This document shows positions 1 through 5,693 of a DNA stretch of 12,037 bases, piece by piece (positions within the stretch are counted from its first letter, which is position 1; each line of letters opens with the position of its first letter). The stretch covers positions 1-12,037 of the forward strand of contig WLHW01000037.1 of assembly GCA_009702525.1 (NCBI GenBank), in the 5' to 3' direction. The notes beneath the pieces were generated by a model that saw only the letters and a program-made list of their open reading frames with translations, did not search any database and had not been told where the DNA came from. The stretch is from Actinomycetota bacterium. GTDB taxonomy: Bacteria > Actinomycetota > Actinomycetes > Nanopelagicales > Nanopelagicaceae. A program made the translations under genes and the position numbers.

Positions 1-1
1 G

Positions 2-74
2 TGCCCCGAGTGGGGGTCGAACCCACACTGGGAGGATTTTAAGTCCTCTGCCTCTGCCATTGGGCTATCGGGGC
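2..74 (-). tRNA. tRNA-Leu (anticodon UAA), short variable loop
   Basis: Read on the minus strand, this folds as a complete cloverleaf of 73 nt. The acceptor stem is GCCCCGA/TCGGGGC, seven perfect pairs. T8-A9 follows, then a three-pair D stem (GCC/GGC) with GG in its loop. The anticodon stem is GAGGA/TCCTC with loop CTTAAAA, giving anticodon TAA. The variable loop is only five bases (CCAGT). The T stem is GTGGG/CCCAC with loop TTCGACC, and the discriminator base is A. The anticodon reads UUA/UUG, hence Leu. A73 and the three-pair D stem suit Leu, but bacterial tRNA-Leu normally has a long variable arm, which is missing here. One C of a possible encoded CCA is visible at base 1, where the window ends. 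The fold is secure; the amino acid charged is less so. Confidence 0.9.
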
Positions 75-88
75 CACGTGAAGGCATG

Positions 89-94
89 AGTGTA
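89..94 (-). promoter_or_regulatory. Candidate -10 box for the tRNA gene
   Basis: The minus strand reads TACACT, which fits the TANNNT form of a bacterial -10 box. It lies 15 bases upstream of the mature tRNA 5' end, leaving room for a short leader. I see no good -35 box at 16-18 bp. The tRNA may also be reached by read-through from the gene ending at 131. Confidence 0.3.
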
Positions 95-109
95 CTAGGG
101 CTTTAGTAC
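92..109. repeat. Short inverted repeat upstream of the tRNA
   Basis: GTACTA at 92-97 and TAGTAC at 104-109 form a perfect six-base inverted repeat around a six-base spacer. It lies between the secreted-protein gene and the tRNA, and partly overlaps the candidate -10 box. It could be an operator or chance. No T-run follows on either strand, so it does not look like a terminator. Confidence 0.4.
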
Positions 110-122
110 TGCTTATTACGTG

Positions 123-149
123 TAAAAACCCTAGCAACCCTTAGGTTTT
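123..149 (-). terminator. Weak possible terminator at the end of the secreted-protein gene
   Basis: On the minus strand AAAACCTA pairs with TAGGTTTT allowing one bulged G, and the 3' arm runs into a T-tract (123-128). The stem overlaps the TAG stop codon at 131-133 and is mostly A-T pairs, so it would be weak. It is the only terminator-like structure I find at this end of the minus-strand gene run. Confidence 0.25.
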
Positions 150-1210
150 GGCTTAACATTACAAATCTTGGCGATCTGCGTATTAGCAGCTGCTAGCAAT
201 TTTTGAATTGTTGTAACTTGCGCAGTTAACGAAGCAACTTGAGTCTTCATTGAGTCCATAGCAAGAGTAAGCGCATCGAACTGTGTTTGTAGCGTTTTAT
301 TGTCAAGATTGGCTTTAGCTAATGCCGCGGTGGTATCTGCTAAGTCTGTCTTAGCTTTTGCAGCGGCGGCAACTGCATCCGCTGCTGCCTTATCGGCTGC
401 GGCTTTAGCGGCGGCATCTGCCTTAACTTTTGCATCTGCTGCGGCCTTTGCGGCGGCAGCTTTAGCGGCAGCAGCATCGGCAATTAATTTATCGGCTGCG
501 GCTTTATCTGCGGCTGCCTTATCTACTGCAGCCTTATCGTAGGTTGCAATAATTGATTTGTAATCGAAAGCTGTAACGCAGTCCATCCAGTATGCGCGCG
601 CAGTTCCAAATGCTTTCTGGCAAACCGGTGTGATGCTGGCTTCAGGAATTGTTGAATCGGCGTGAACCGTACTTGACCAGCCGAACTTTCCTGGAATGCC
701 GCTTAACGTTCCCCAGTATGCATTTATCTTATGGTTAGCCGAGTCCGTCAAACTCACTGCATAGATTCCATATGTTCCTAAACAAATACTTCCAACTTTC
801 ACATCGGACTTTTGTAACTTTAATGTGATTGTTTCTAAGAAACCACCAGCATTTGCAACGCGAGAAACTTGAGTAAATGAACTGGGAACATCGAACTGTC
901 CATTACATGCAACTTCAGTCGACTTCTGAAGATACGTTGGAGCATTAGCAATCCATGATGTTGGTCGAATTTTCAAAATCATCGTGCTGAGTGAATTCAC
1001 CTTTTCTTGAATACCCATCGTTACTTCTAGATACGGAGTAGTGCTCGTCGCACTGCTTACGAACTTACCTGTCATTGAAGCGATGACTGGCATGTTCAGA
1101 TCAGTCAGGACAGGGGCATCGGCCTTAGCAGGTGCGATTGCACCCATCATGATGATGGCGAGGCAAATTAGCAGGCTAGGTAGTTTTCTCATGCCAGAAG
1201 TATTTAGCAT
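131..1210 (-). CDS. Secreted protein with Ala/Lys/Asp-rich coiled-coil tail
   Basis: I do not recognise this family. Residues 7-30 look like a signal peptide: Met-Arg-Lys, a hydrophobic core (LLICLAIIMMGAI), and a likely cleavage after A-K-A (28-30). Residues 31 to about 220 look globular and contain four cysteines (102, 143, 197, 211), possibly in disulphides. Residues 224-290 are repeats of the type D-K-A-A-A, almost only Ala, Lys and Asp. Residues 290-348 have the heptad look of a coiled coil. The tail is basic and ends in Cys (KPKPKGC), with another Cys at 350. A long helical stalk or cell-wall-associated spacer is plausible, but the function is unknown. ATG at 1210 and ATG at 1192 are both possible starts. 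Neither has a clear ribosome-binding site, and the second gives a more typical signal peptide. The gene follows ppx after 63 bp, and I see no convincing promoter in that gap. Confidence 0.85.
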   Translation of the reverse strand: MLNTSGMRKLPSLLICLAIIMMGAIAPAKADAPVLTDLNMPVIASMTGKFVSSATSTTPYLEVTMGIQEKVNSLSTMILKIRPTSWIANAPTYLQKSTEVACNGQFDVPSSFTQVSRVANAGGFLETITLKLQKSDVKVGSICLGTYGIYAVSLTDSANHKINAYWGTLSGIPGKFGWSSTVHADSTIPEASITPVCQKAFGTARAYWMDCVTAFDYKSIIATYDKAAVDKAAADKAAADKLIADAAAAKAAAAKAAADAKVKADAAAKAAADKAAADAVAAAAKAKTDLADTTAALAKANLDNKTLQTQFDALTLAMDSMKTQVASLTAQVTTIQKLLAAANTQIAKICNVKPKPKGC

Positions 1211-1273
1211 CTTTAAAGTTTTTTCGGGAGGTTCGCTTCCAGTTTTGTCGTGTACGCAATTACTTCTGCAGAA

Positions 1274-2185
1274 TTAACTCGATAGCGAGCGTGCGATTCC
1301 ATCCAAAATATCTGACTCGGAGGCTATGAACTGGGTGGCCCCCGTTGCCTTCATGATTTCTGAGAGAACTAAGGACCCAGCTGGAATCACATCAACGCGA
1401 CCAGGGTGCATGTAGCCAAGAGCTAGTCGGGCTTCACGCGTTGAAGTAAGAAACATTTGTGCAACTTCATGTGTTTTTTCTGCGCTAACTCGAGCTAAGT
1501 GGATTGCATAACGATCGTATTCACCCAAATCTAATGCGGCTGCAGCAACAGTAGTTGCTGTACCGGCAACGGCAATAAGTGTTTTAGCGCTTGTGATCGG
1601 AACTATTGCTGCGGCTTTAGCGATTGCTTCTTGAATATCAACTCGCGCTAAATCAATTTCGTGGTGTGGTGCTGGGTCAACAGTGAAATGGCGCTCCGTC
1701 ATACGAACGCAACCTATGTTGACGCTCTTTGCATGTTCAACATGTGTGGTTCCAAAAACAAACTCGGTAGATCCCCCGCCGATATCAACGACTAAAAATG
1801 GCCCATCCTTTGGTGATAGATCTTGAATCGCTCCGGCAAATGACAATGCTGCTTCTTCATCTCCACTTATTACTTCTGGTTCAATACCAAGACGCTCGCG
1901 CACACCATCAACAAATAAATGGCGATTAGTAGCATCGCGAGTAGCACTTGTTGCACAAAAACGAATCTTTTGGACTCCGCGTTTAGCAATCTCTGCCGCG
2001 AAAATATCAACAGCAGCTAGCGTGCGCGCAATCGCATCAGGGTGAAACTGACCTGTCTCATCTACGCCTTGGCCAAGGCGAACAATCTCCATTGTACGAA
2101 TTACTTCGTGGAAACTATCTCCTTCAATATCAGCGATTAACAGGCGGATAGAGTTTGTGCCGCAATCAATGGCCGCTACTCGCAT
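1274..2185 (-). CDS. ppx: Exopolyphosphatase, Ppx/GppA family
   Basis: This is a member of the ASKHA phosphotransferase fold that releases phosphate from polyphosphate and, in some members, from pppGpp. It is a cytosolic enzyme linked to the stringent response. Numbering from the ATG at 2185 (303 aa), the nucleotide/phosphate loop D-C-G-T-N-S is at about 7-12 and T-S-A-T-R-D-A at 79-85. G-D-E-E-A at 108-112 carries the expected catalytic Glu. D-I-G-G-G-S-T-E is at 134-141 and A-G-T-A-T-T at 207-212. The length fits the short actinobacterial form, without the C-terminal HD-like domains of E. coli Ppx. I chose 2185 over an in-frame ATG at 2203 because homologues start right at the M-R-V-A-A-I-D motif and AGGG lies six bases upstream of it. 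The start overlaps the end of the DUF501 gene by 10 bases, suggesting translational coupling. Whether the preferred substrate is polyP or pppGpp cannot be told here. Confidence 0.93.
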   Translation of the reverse strand: MRVAAIDCGTNSIRLLIADIEGDSFHEVIRTMEIVRLGQGVDETGQFHPDAIARTLAAVDIFAAEIAKRGVQKIRFCATSATRDATNRHLFVDGVRERLGIEPEVISGDEEAALSFAGAIQDLSPKDGPFLVVDIGGGSTEFVFGTTHVEHAKSVNIGCVRMTERHFTVDPAPHHEIDLARVDIQEAIAKAAAIVPITSAKTLIAVAGTATTVAAAALDLGEYDRYAIHLARVSAEKTHEVAQMFLTSTREARLALGYMHPGRVDVIPAGSLVLSEIMKATGATQFIASESDILDGIARSLSS

Positions 2186-2664
2186 GGGTTGCCCTGCCAC
2201 CATTGTGGAAGTGCAGCAAGAGCTTCATCGCCCAATGGATTCACATCAGGACCGGCCGATAATGAGTGCGCTACAAGAGAGTGCAGACATTTAACGCGGG
2301 TAGGCATTCCACCAGCAGAGACATCATCTACTTCTGGAACATCGATTCCAAGTGCTGAACGTGCGGCAATGTAATCATCGTGGGCTGCGTGATATGCCCC
2401 AGCAAGTTCTGCATCACTTGTTAAACGCTCGTTCATTTCCCCCATTAAACCCGTGGTTTCTAAGGTAGAAATCACTGCAGTTAACCGCGGACAGGTTGCA
2501 TAATAAAAAGTTGGAAACGGTGTGCCATCGGCTAAACGTGGAGGGGTCTCAACAACTGCAGGTTTACCGCACGGGCAGCGATATGCAATTGCATGAACAT
2601 CCCGAGGCGTGCGACCCAACTGTGTTTCGATGCAATCTAAATCCGATTGACTTACTTCTCTCAA
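2176..2664 (-). CDS. DUF501 family protein, TTG start
   Basis: This is a 162-residue protein matching my memory of DUF501, a family found beside ftsB and ppx across Actinobacteria and without a known biochemical role. Visible family signatures are the R-C-P-C-G segment (29-33), the D-G-T-P-F-P-T-F-Y-Y stretch followed by T-C-P (57-59), and V-K-C-L-H...A-H near residues 124-133. Cys30, Cys32, Cys58, Cys126, His128 and His133 could form a metal site; that is inference. The start must be TTG at 2664: in-frame TGA and TAG stops lie just upstream, and the next possible start falls inside the conserved region. It begins two bases after the ftsB stop (TAA-AG-TTG) without a good ribosome-binding site, so it probably depends on coupling. 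It overlaps ppx at its 3' end. No signal peptide or membrane segment is seen. Confidence 0.9.
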   Translation of the reverse strand: MREVSQSDLDCIETQLGRTPRDVHAIAYRCPCGKPAVVETPPRLADGTPFPTFYYATCPRLTAVISTLETTGLMGEMNERLTSDAELAGAYHAAHDDYIAARSALGIDVPEVDDVSAGGMPTRVKCLHSLVAHSLSAGPDVNPLGDEALAALPQWWQGNPCE

Positions 2665-2666
2665 CT

Positions 2667-3065
2667 TTAACCAGCTTCACTAATCGATGCGATCAAACGC
2701 GTGTACCACGGTTGGCCATCGGTCAAAGAGTTTGCAACTTTAGTATTAGTTGTTGTCGCAGTTGCATTGCCCTCAGTCACGATGTATTGACGCTCGCCAG
2801 GTAAAACAAAGTGCAGACGTTCGCGCGCCTGAGATTTTACGTATTCGGGGTCTTGCCACAAAAGAAGCTCTTTTCGCGCGGCCTCTAACGCTTTATTGTC
2901 TGAATTAAGTTGCGCATGCAAGGCACTAATTTGTGCACGCTGAGTGAAGTAATGCTTTATGGGTGGAGCTAACGTCAGCGTTAAAAAAAATACAACTGCA
3001 AATAACGCCAAAGTACGGTTAGAAGAACGCCGACGCATAAAACTTAGTTGTCGTCGACGTGCCAT
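2667..3065 (-). CDS. ftsB: Septum formation initiator FtsB/DivIC-like
   Basis: This is a bitopic divisome protein of 132 residues. In other bacteria FtsB/DivIC joins FtsL and FtsQ/DivIB to license septal peptidoglycan synthesis. The short cytoplasmic N-terminus is strongly basic (M-A-R-R-R, R-R-R at 11-13). A single membrane segment spans about 18-34, followed by a coiled-coil stretch at about 38-68. The family's conserved block runs from W70 (W-Q-D-P-E-Y-V-K, then Q-A-R-E-R-L, then P-G-E at 89-91). The last 40 residues are Thr/Asn-rich, variable and extracytoplasmic. ATG at 3065 is preceded by AGGAA at a spacing of five. The gene begins 12 bp after the eno stop codon, so the two are very likely cotranscribed. 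Whether this orthologue should be called FtsB or DivIC depends on the naming scheme. Confidence 0.93.
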   Translation of the reverse strand: MARRRQLSFMRRRSSNRTLALFAVVFFLTLTLAPPIKHYFTQRAQISALHAQLNSDNKALEAARKELLLWQDPEYVKSQARERLHFVLPGERQYIVTEGNATATTTNTKVANSLTDGQPWYTRLIASISEAG

Positions 3066-3077
3066 GGCTCTTCCTAC

Positions 3078-4355
3078 TTACGCCTTAAAACGTGGAAAAG
3101 CTGCGCGGCCTGCATAGCGGGCACCCTCGGCTAGCTCTTCTTCGATTCGTAGTAGTTGGTTGTACTTAGCAACGCGCTCTGTTCGTGCAGGTGCACCAGT
3201 TTTAATCTGTCCGCAGTTAAGGGCAACAGCTAAATCAGCGATAGTTGTATCTTCAGTTTCACCTGAACGATGACTCATCATTGTGCGATAACCAGCGTGA
3301 TGTGCCATTTCAACTGCATCGATAGTTTCAGTTAATGTTCCAATTTGGTTGACCTTAACTAACAGTGCGTTGGCAGTATGTCCAGCGATTCCCTTTGCAA
3401 GTCGCTCTGGATTAGTAACAAATAAGTCATCGCCAACTATTTGAATTCGTGAACCAAGGGCAGTTGTCATTGCTGTCCAGCCAGCCCAGTCCTCTTCATT
3501 TAAAGGATCTTCAATCGAGACGATTGGATATGCATCAACTAGAGATGTGTAATACGCAATCATTTCATCAGATGTCTTGAGTGCGCCTTCAAACTTGTAC
3601 TTTCCATCCTTATGGAACTCAGTAGCGGCAACATCCATGGCAAGTGCGATATCGGTGCCGGGCTTAAATCCTGCCGCTGCAATAGCTTCCAGAATCAGAT
3701 CGAGGGCTGCGCGGTTGCTATCAAGGTTAGGTGCAAAGCCACCTTCATCGCCTACGGATGTTGCAAGACCGCGCTTTTTAAGAACAGCTTTCAGCGCGTG
3801 ATAAATCTCGGCGCCCCAGCGCAGTGATTCACGAAAAGTTGGTGCGCCGATTGGCGCAATCATAAACTCTTGAATGTCTACGTTGGTATCGGCGTGTGCG
3901 CCACCGTTGAGAATATTCATCATCGGAACCGGCAACAGGTGCGCGTTAGGTCCACCTAAGTAGCGGAAGAGTGAAAGGTCAGCTGATTCAGCTGAGGCTT
4001 TAGCAACAGCAAGTGATGCACCAAGAATTGCATTGGCACCCATGCGTGATTTGTTTTTAGTTCCATCGAGTTCGATCATTGCAGCATCAATGATGCGCTG
4101 ATCTTGTGCATCAAGACCGATAATCTCTGGAGCGATTTCGTTATTTACAAATGCAATTGCTTTTTGAACACCTTTGCCTAAGTAACGACTTCCGCCATCG
4201 CGAAGTTCGGCAGCTTCAAATGCGCCAGTAGATGCACCACTTGGAACTGCAGCACGTGCTTGAGTGCCATCTTCTAACGCAATCTCAACTTCAACCGTTG
4301 GATTTCCACGGGAGTCGAGAATCTCACGGGCTCCGAGAGCTTCGATTATTGCCAT
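3078..4355 (-). CDS. eno: Enolase (phosphopyruvate hydratase)
   Basis: Enolase converts 2-phosphoglycerate to phosphoenolpyruvate in glycolysis and the reverse in gluconeogenesis; it is cytosolic and Mg2+-dependent. The 425-residue length is normal. The mobile loop S-G-A-S-T-G is at 39-44. The active-site His in G-G-A-H-A-D is H154, followed by E163 in Q-E-F, and E204 lies in G-D-E-G-G. Metal ligands are D241, E282 (S-I-E-D-P) and D309 (G-D-D). The catalytic Lys is K334 in V-K-V-N-Q-I-G-T. The S-H-R-S-G-E-T-E-D-T signature starts at 361 with H362, and K385 is in I-K-T-G-A-P. All expected catalytic residues are present. AAGGAG lies seven bases before the ATG, the best ribosome-binding site of the cluster, consistent with high expression. 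The 81-bp gap before it may hold a separate promoter. Confidence 0.99.
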   Translation of the reverse strand: MAIIEALGAREILDSRGNPTVEVEIALEDGTQARAAVPSGASTGAFEAAELRDGGSRYLGKGVQKAIAFVNNEIAPEIIGLDAQDQRIIDAAMIELDGTKNKSRMGANAILGASLAVAKASAESADLSLFRYLGGPNAHLLPVPMMNILNGGAHADTNVDIQEFMIAPIGAPTFRESLRWGAEIYHALKAVLKKRGLATSVGDEGGFAPNLDSNRAALDLILEAIAAAGFKPGTDIALAMDVAATEFHKDGKYKFEGALKTSDEMIAYYTSLVDAYPIVSIEDPLNEEDWAGWTAMTTALGSRIQIVGDDLFVTNPERLAKGIAGHTANALLVKVNQIGTLTETIDAVEMAHHAGYRTMMSHRSGETEDTTIADLAVALNCGQIKTGAPARTERVAKYNQLLRIEEELAEGARYAGRAAFPRFKA

Positions 4356-4362
4356 AGCGTTT

Positions 4363-4368
4363 CTCCTT
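4363..4368 (-). promoter_or_regulatory. Strong ribosome-binding site of eno
   Basis: The minus strand reads AAGGAG seven bases upstream of the eno ATG at 4355. It is the closest match to the Shine-Dalgarno consensus in the window and fixes the enolase start. Confidence 0.8.
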
Positions 4369-4373
4369 CGTCA

Positions 4374-4403
4374 CTTAAATCTTTGTGCCGGGTGAGACCT
4401 CAA
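4374..4403 (-). promoter_or_regulatory. Weak candidate promoter for eno
   Basis: In the 81-bp gap between mazG and eno, TTGAGG (4403-4398) and TTTAAG (4379-4374) are separated by 18 bp. Each matches four of six positions of the -35 and -10 consensus. It would give a very short leader just ahead of the eno ribosome-binding site. The match is modest; the larger gap and the need for high enolase expression are the main reasons to list it. Confidence 0.25.
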
Positions 4404-4436
4404 CGCTGAAATCACACAAACTTTGATGACCCAATC

Positions 4437-5078
4437 CTACCGTGCCTCGATGCCAGCGATCTGTTCGCTCACGAGCATCGCCTGTTTACGCAGTGCAGCT
4501 TCGGCATCGATTCCATTGGTGTGCGCCCAAGCAATGACGGCAAGAAGTGCCTGCCCCACGGCGCTCTCATCGGCAACTCCATCCATGCTGTGGGGAATTT
4601 CCAGCTCAACATTGTGGGTTTGCGCGCGATATAAAAGCTTTTCAAGTAAAGGCAGCGCAGGCTGTGACATTGCAATGCCATCGAGGGCCGACGTACGCCC
4701 TTTTTCAGCGCGCTTGATTGCTTCCCAATTTTTTAGAACATCCTCGGCGCTATCAACTTCTAAACCCTCAAATACATGCGGGTGGCGGCGAATTAATTTG
4801 TCGGCGATAGTTTTGGCAACATCTTCGATCGTGAATGGATCCACGGCGTCATCTTGAGCAATGCGGGCATGGAAATAAACCTGCAGCAATACATCCCCAA
4901 GTTCTTCGCGCATATCTGTTCGGTTGCCGCTTTGAACGGCATCAACAAATTCGTATGACTCTTCCAGTAAGTATTTAAGAAGTGACTCATGCGTTTGTTC
5001 GGCATCCCATGGACAACCACCAGGAGAACGAAGCCGGTCCATGACTTCAACTAAGCGCTGAAGTTGTGAACCCTGCAT
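4437..5078 (-). CDS. mazG: MazG nucleoside triphosphate pyrophosphohydrolase
   Basis: MazG hydrolyses NTPs to NMP and pyrophosphate; known roles are clearing damaged nucleotides and tuning stress responses. The protein has 213 residues. C-P-W-D-A-E-Q-T-H (22-30) leads into the all-alpha MazG domain with the metal-binding motif E39-E40-x-x-E43 and E59-x-x-D62. R-R-H-P-H-V-F (97-103) and N-W-E-A-I-K (117-122) follow. Residues of about 144-213 align by eye with a second MazG domain (A-L-L-A-V then G-I-D-A-E-A-A-L), but its acidic E-x-x-D is replaced by A-V-G-Q around residues 173-176. One functional active site is therefore expected, in the first domain. It is shorter than E. coli MazG (about 263 aa) and than mycobacterial MazG. 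The ATG at 5078 is 9 bp after the lipoprotein stop; no clear ribosome-binding site is seen. Confidence 0.95.
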   Translation of the reverse strand: MQGSQLQRLVEVMDRLRSPGGCPWDAEQTHESLLKYLLEESYEFVDAVQSGNRTDMREELGDVLLQVYFHARIAQDDAVDPFTIEDVAKTIADKLIRRHPHVFEGLEVDSAEDVLKNWEAIKRAEKGRTSALDGIAMSQPALPLLEKLLYRAQTHNVELEIPHSMDGVADESAVGQALLAVIAWAHTNGIDAEAALRKQAMLVSEQIAGIEAR

Positions 5079-5087
5079 AGAAGTGAA

Positions 5088-5693
5088 CTACTTAGTGGCA
5101 GGTGTAACTGCAGAGCTTGCAGGATCAGTTGCAATAATATCTGCAACAGTTGCATCCCACTTGCCATAACGTGGATTAACAGTGACACCAAGTTTAGTGG
5201 CCTTATCTACAACAAGTTTTTGAACTGCAGCACCGATATCGGCTTCTGCAATTCCACCTGCGGTAAGGGCTTTACTAATTTTGTCTGACAATGAAATCGC
5301 CTCAATATAAATATCTAAATTCTCAGCCGCGATTCCTGCTCCTACCAGAGCGTTAGGAAGAGCAGTGGCTCCACCAACTTGGTCGGTGATGCTGGCGCGA
5401 CGGGTATCAATCTCGGCTTTAGTAACAGTAATCTTTAAATCTTTGGCAGTTGCTTGAAGCAATGCAGTTAGTAGAAAGAAGCGAAGTTGACCACGAGTAA
5501 GTGCTTCGCCGGTCTCAAGTTGCATCTGAGATGTATCAACTCCAACTCGTGCAGCCAGAATTGAATCAACGCTAGCTTGAACCTTGGCTTGCGTAATCTT
5601 TACATCTCCTACGGTTGCTGCGGCTCCTACTTGGGAACAGCCAGAGATTAAAAGGGCACTTGCTACAGCGGCTATGGCCAGAATCTTCTTCAC
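5088..5693 (-). CDS. SurA N-terminal-like lipoprotein, GTG start
   Basis: This is a 201-residue exported lipoprotein. The signal is M-K-K, a hydrophobic core and the lipobox L-I-S-G-C, with the lipidated Cys at 19. The mature part resembles the chaperone-like N-terminal region of SurA/PrsA foldases: a short strand (A-T-V-G-D-V-K-I-T) at 26-34, then helices, then N-P-R-Y-G-K-W-D at 173-180, which I recall from actinobacterial SurA-like lipoproteins. No parvulin peptidyl-prolyl isomerase domain is present, so a holdase or envelope-protein role is inferred only. The start is GTG, with the mfd stop TAG sharing its last base with it (TAGTG), so translation is probably coupled to mfd. A comparable lipoprotein gene (lpqU) lies in the mfd-mazG-eno neighbourhood of mycobacteria; whether the two are orthologous I cannot tell. 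Confidence 0.88.
   Translation of the reverse strand: MKKILAIAAVASALLISGCSQVGAAATVGDVKITQAKVQASVDSILAARVGVDTSQMQLETGEALTRGQLRFFLLTALLQATAKDLKITVTKAEIDTRRASITDQVGGATALPNALVGAGIAAENLDIYIEAISLSDKISKALTAGGIAEADIGAAVQKLVVDKATKLGVTVNPRYGKWDATVADIIATDPASSAVTPATK

Noticed and set aside
300..542. Plus-strand Ala/Ser-rich open frame of 80 codons
   Set aside because: It is the mirror of the A/K/D repeats of the minus-strand secreted protein: GCN codons read in reverse also avoid stops. It has no ribosome-binding site and low-complexity content only.
1227..1240. GGAGG/CTTCC hairpin with a TTCG loop in the gap after ppx
   Set aside because: It pairs fully only on the plus strand (with a G-T pair). On the transcribed minus strand there is an A-C mismatch and an A-run instead of a T-run follows, so it is not a credible ppx terminator.
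2186..2203. ATG at 2203 as the ppx start
   Set aside because: It adds six residues before the conserved start of the fold, has no ribosome-binding site, and enlarges the overlap with the DUF501 gene. The ATG at 2185 is preceded by AGGG.
4423..4857. 144-codon plus-strand open frame opposite mazG
   Set aside because: It is antisense to a clearly conserved gene, its product is rich in Ser, Ala and Cys without recognisable motifs, and no ribosome-binding site is seen.
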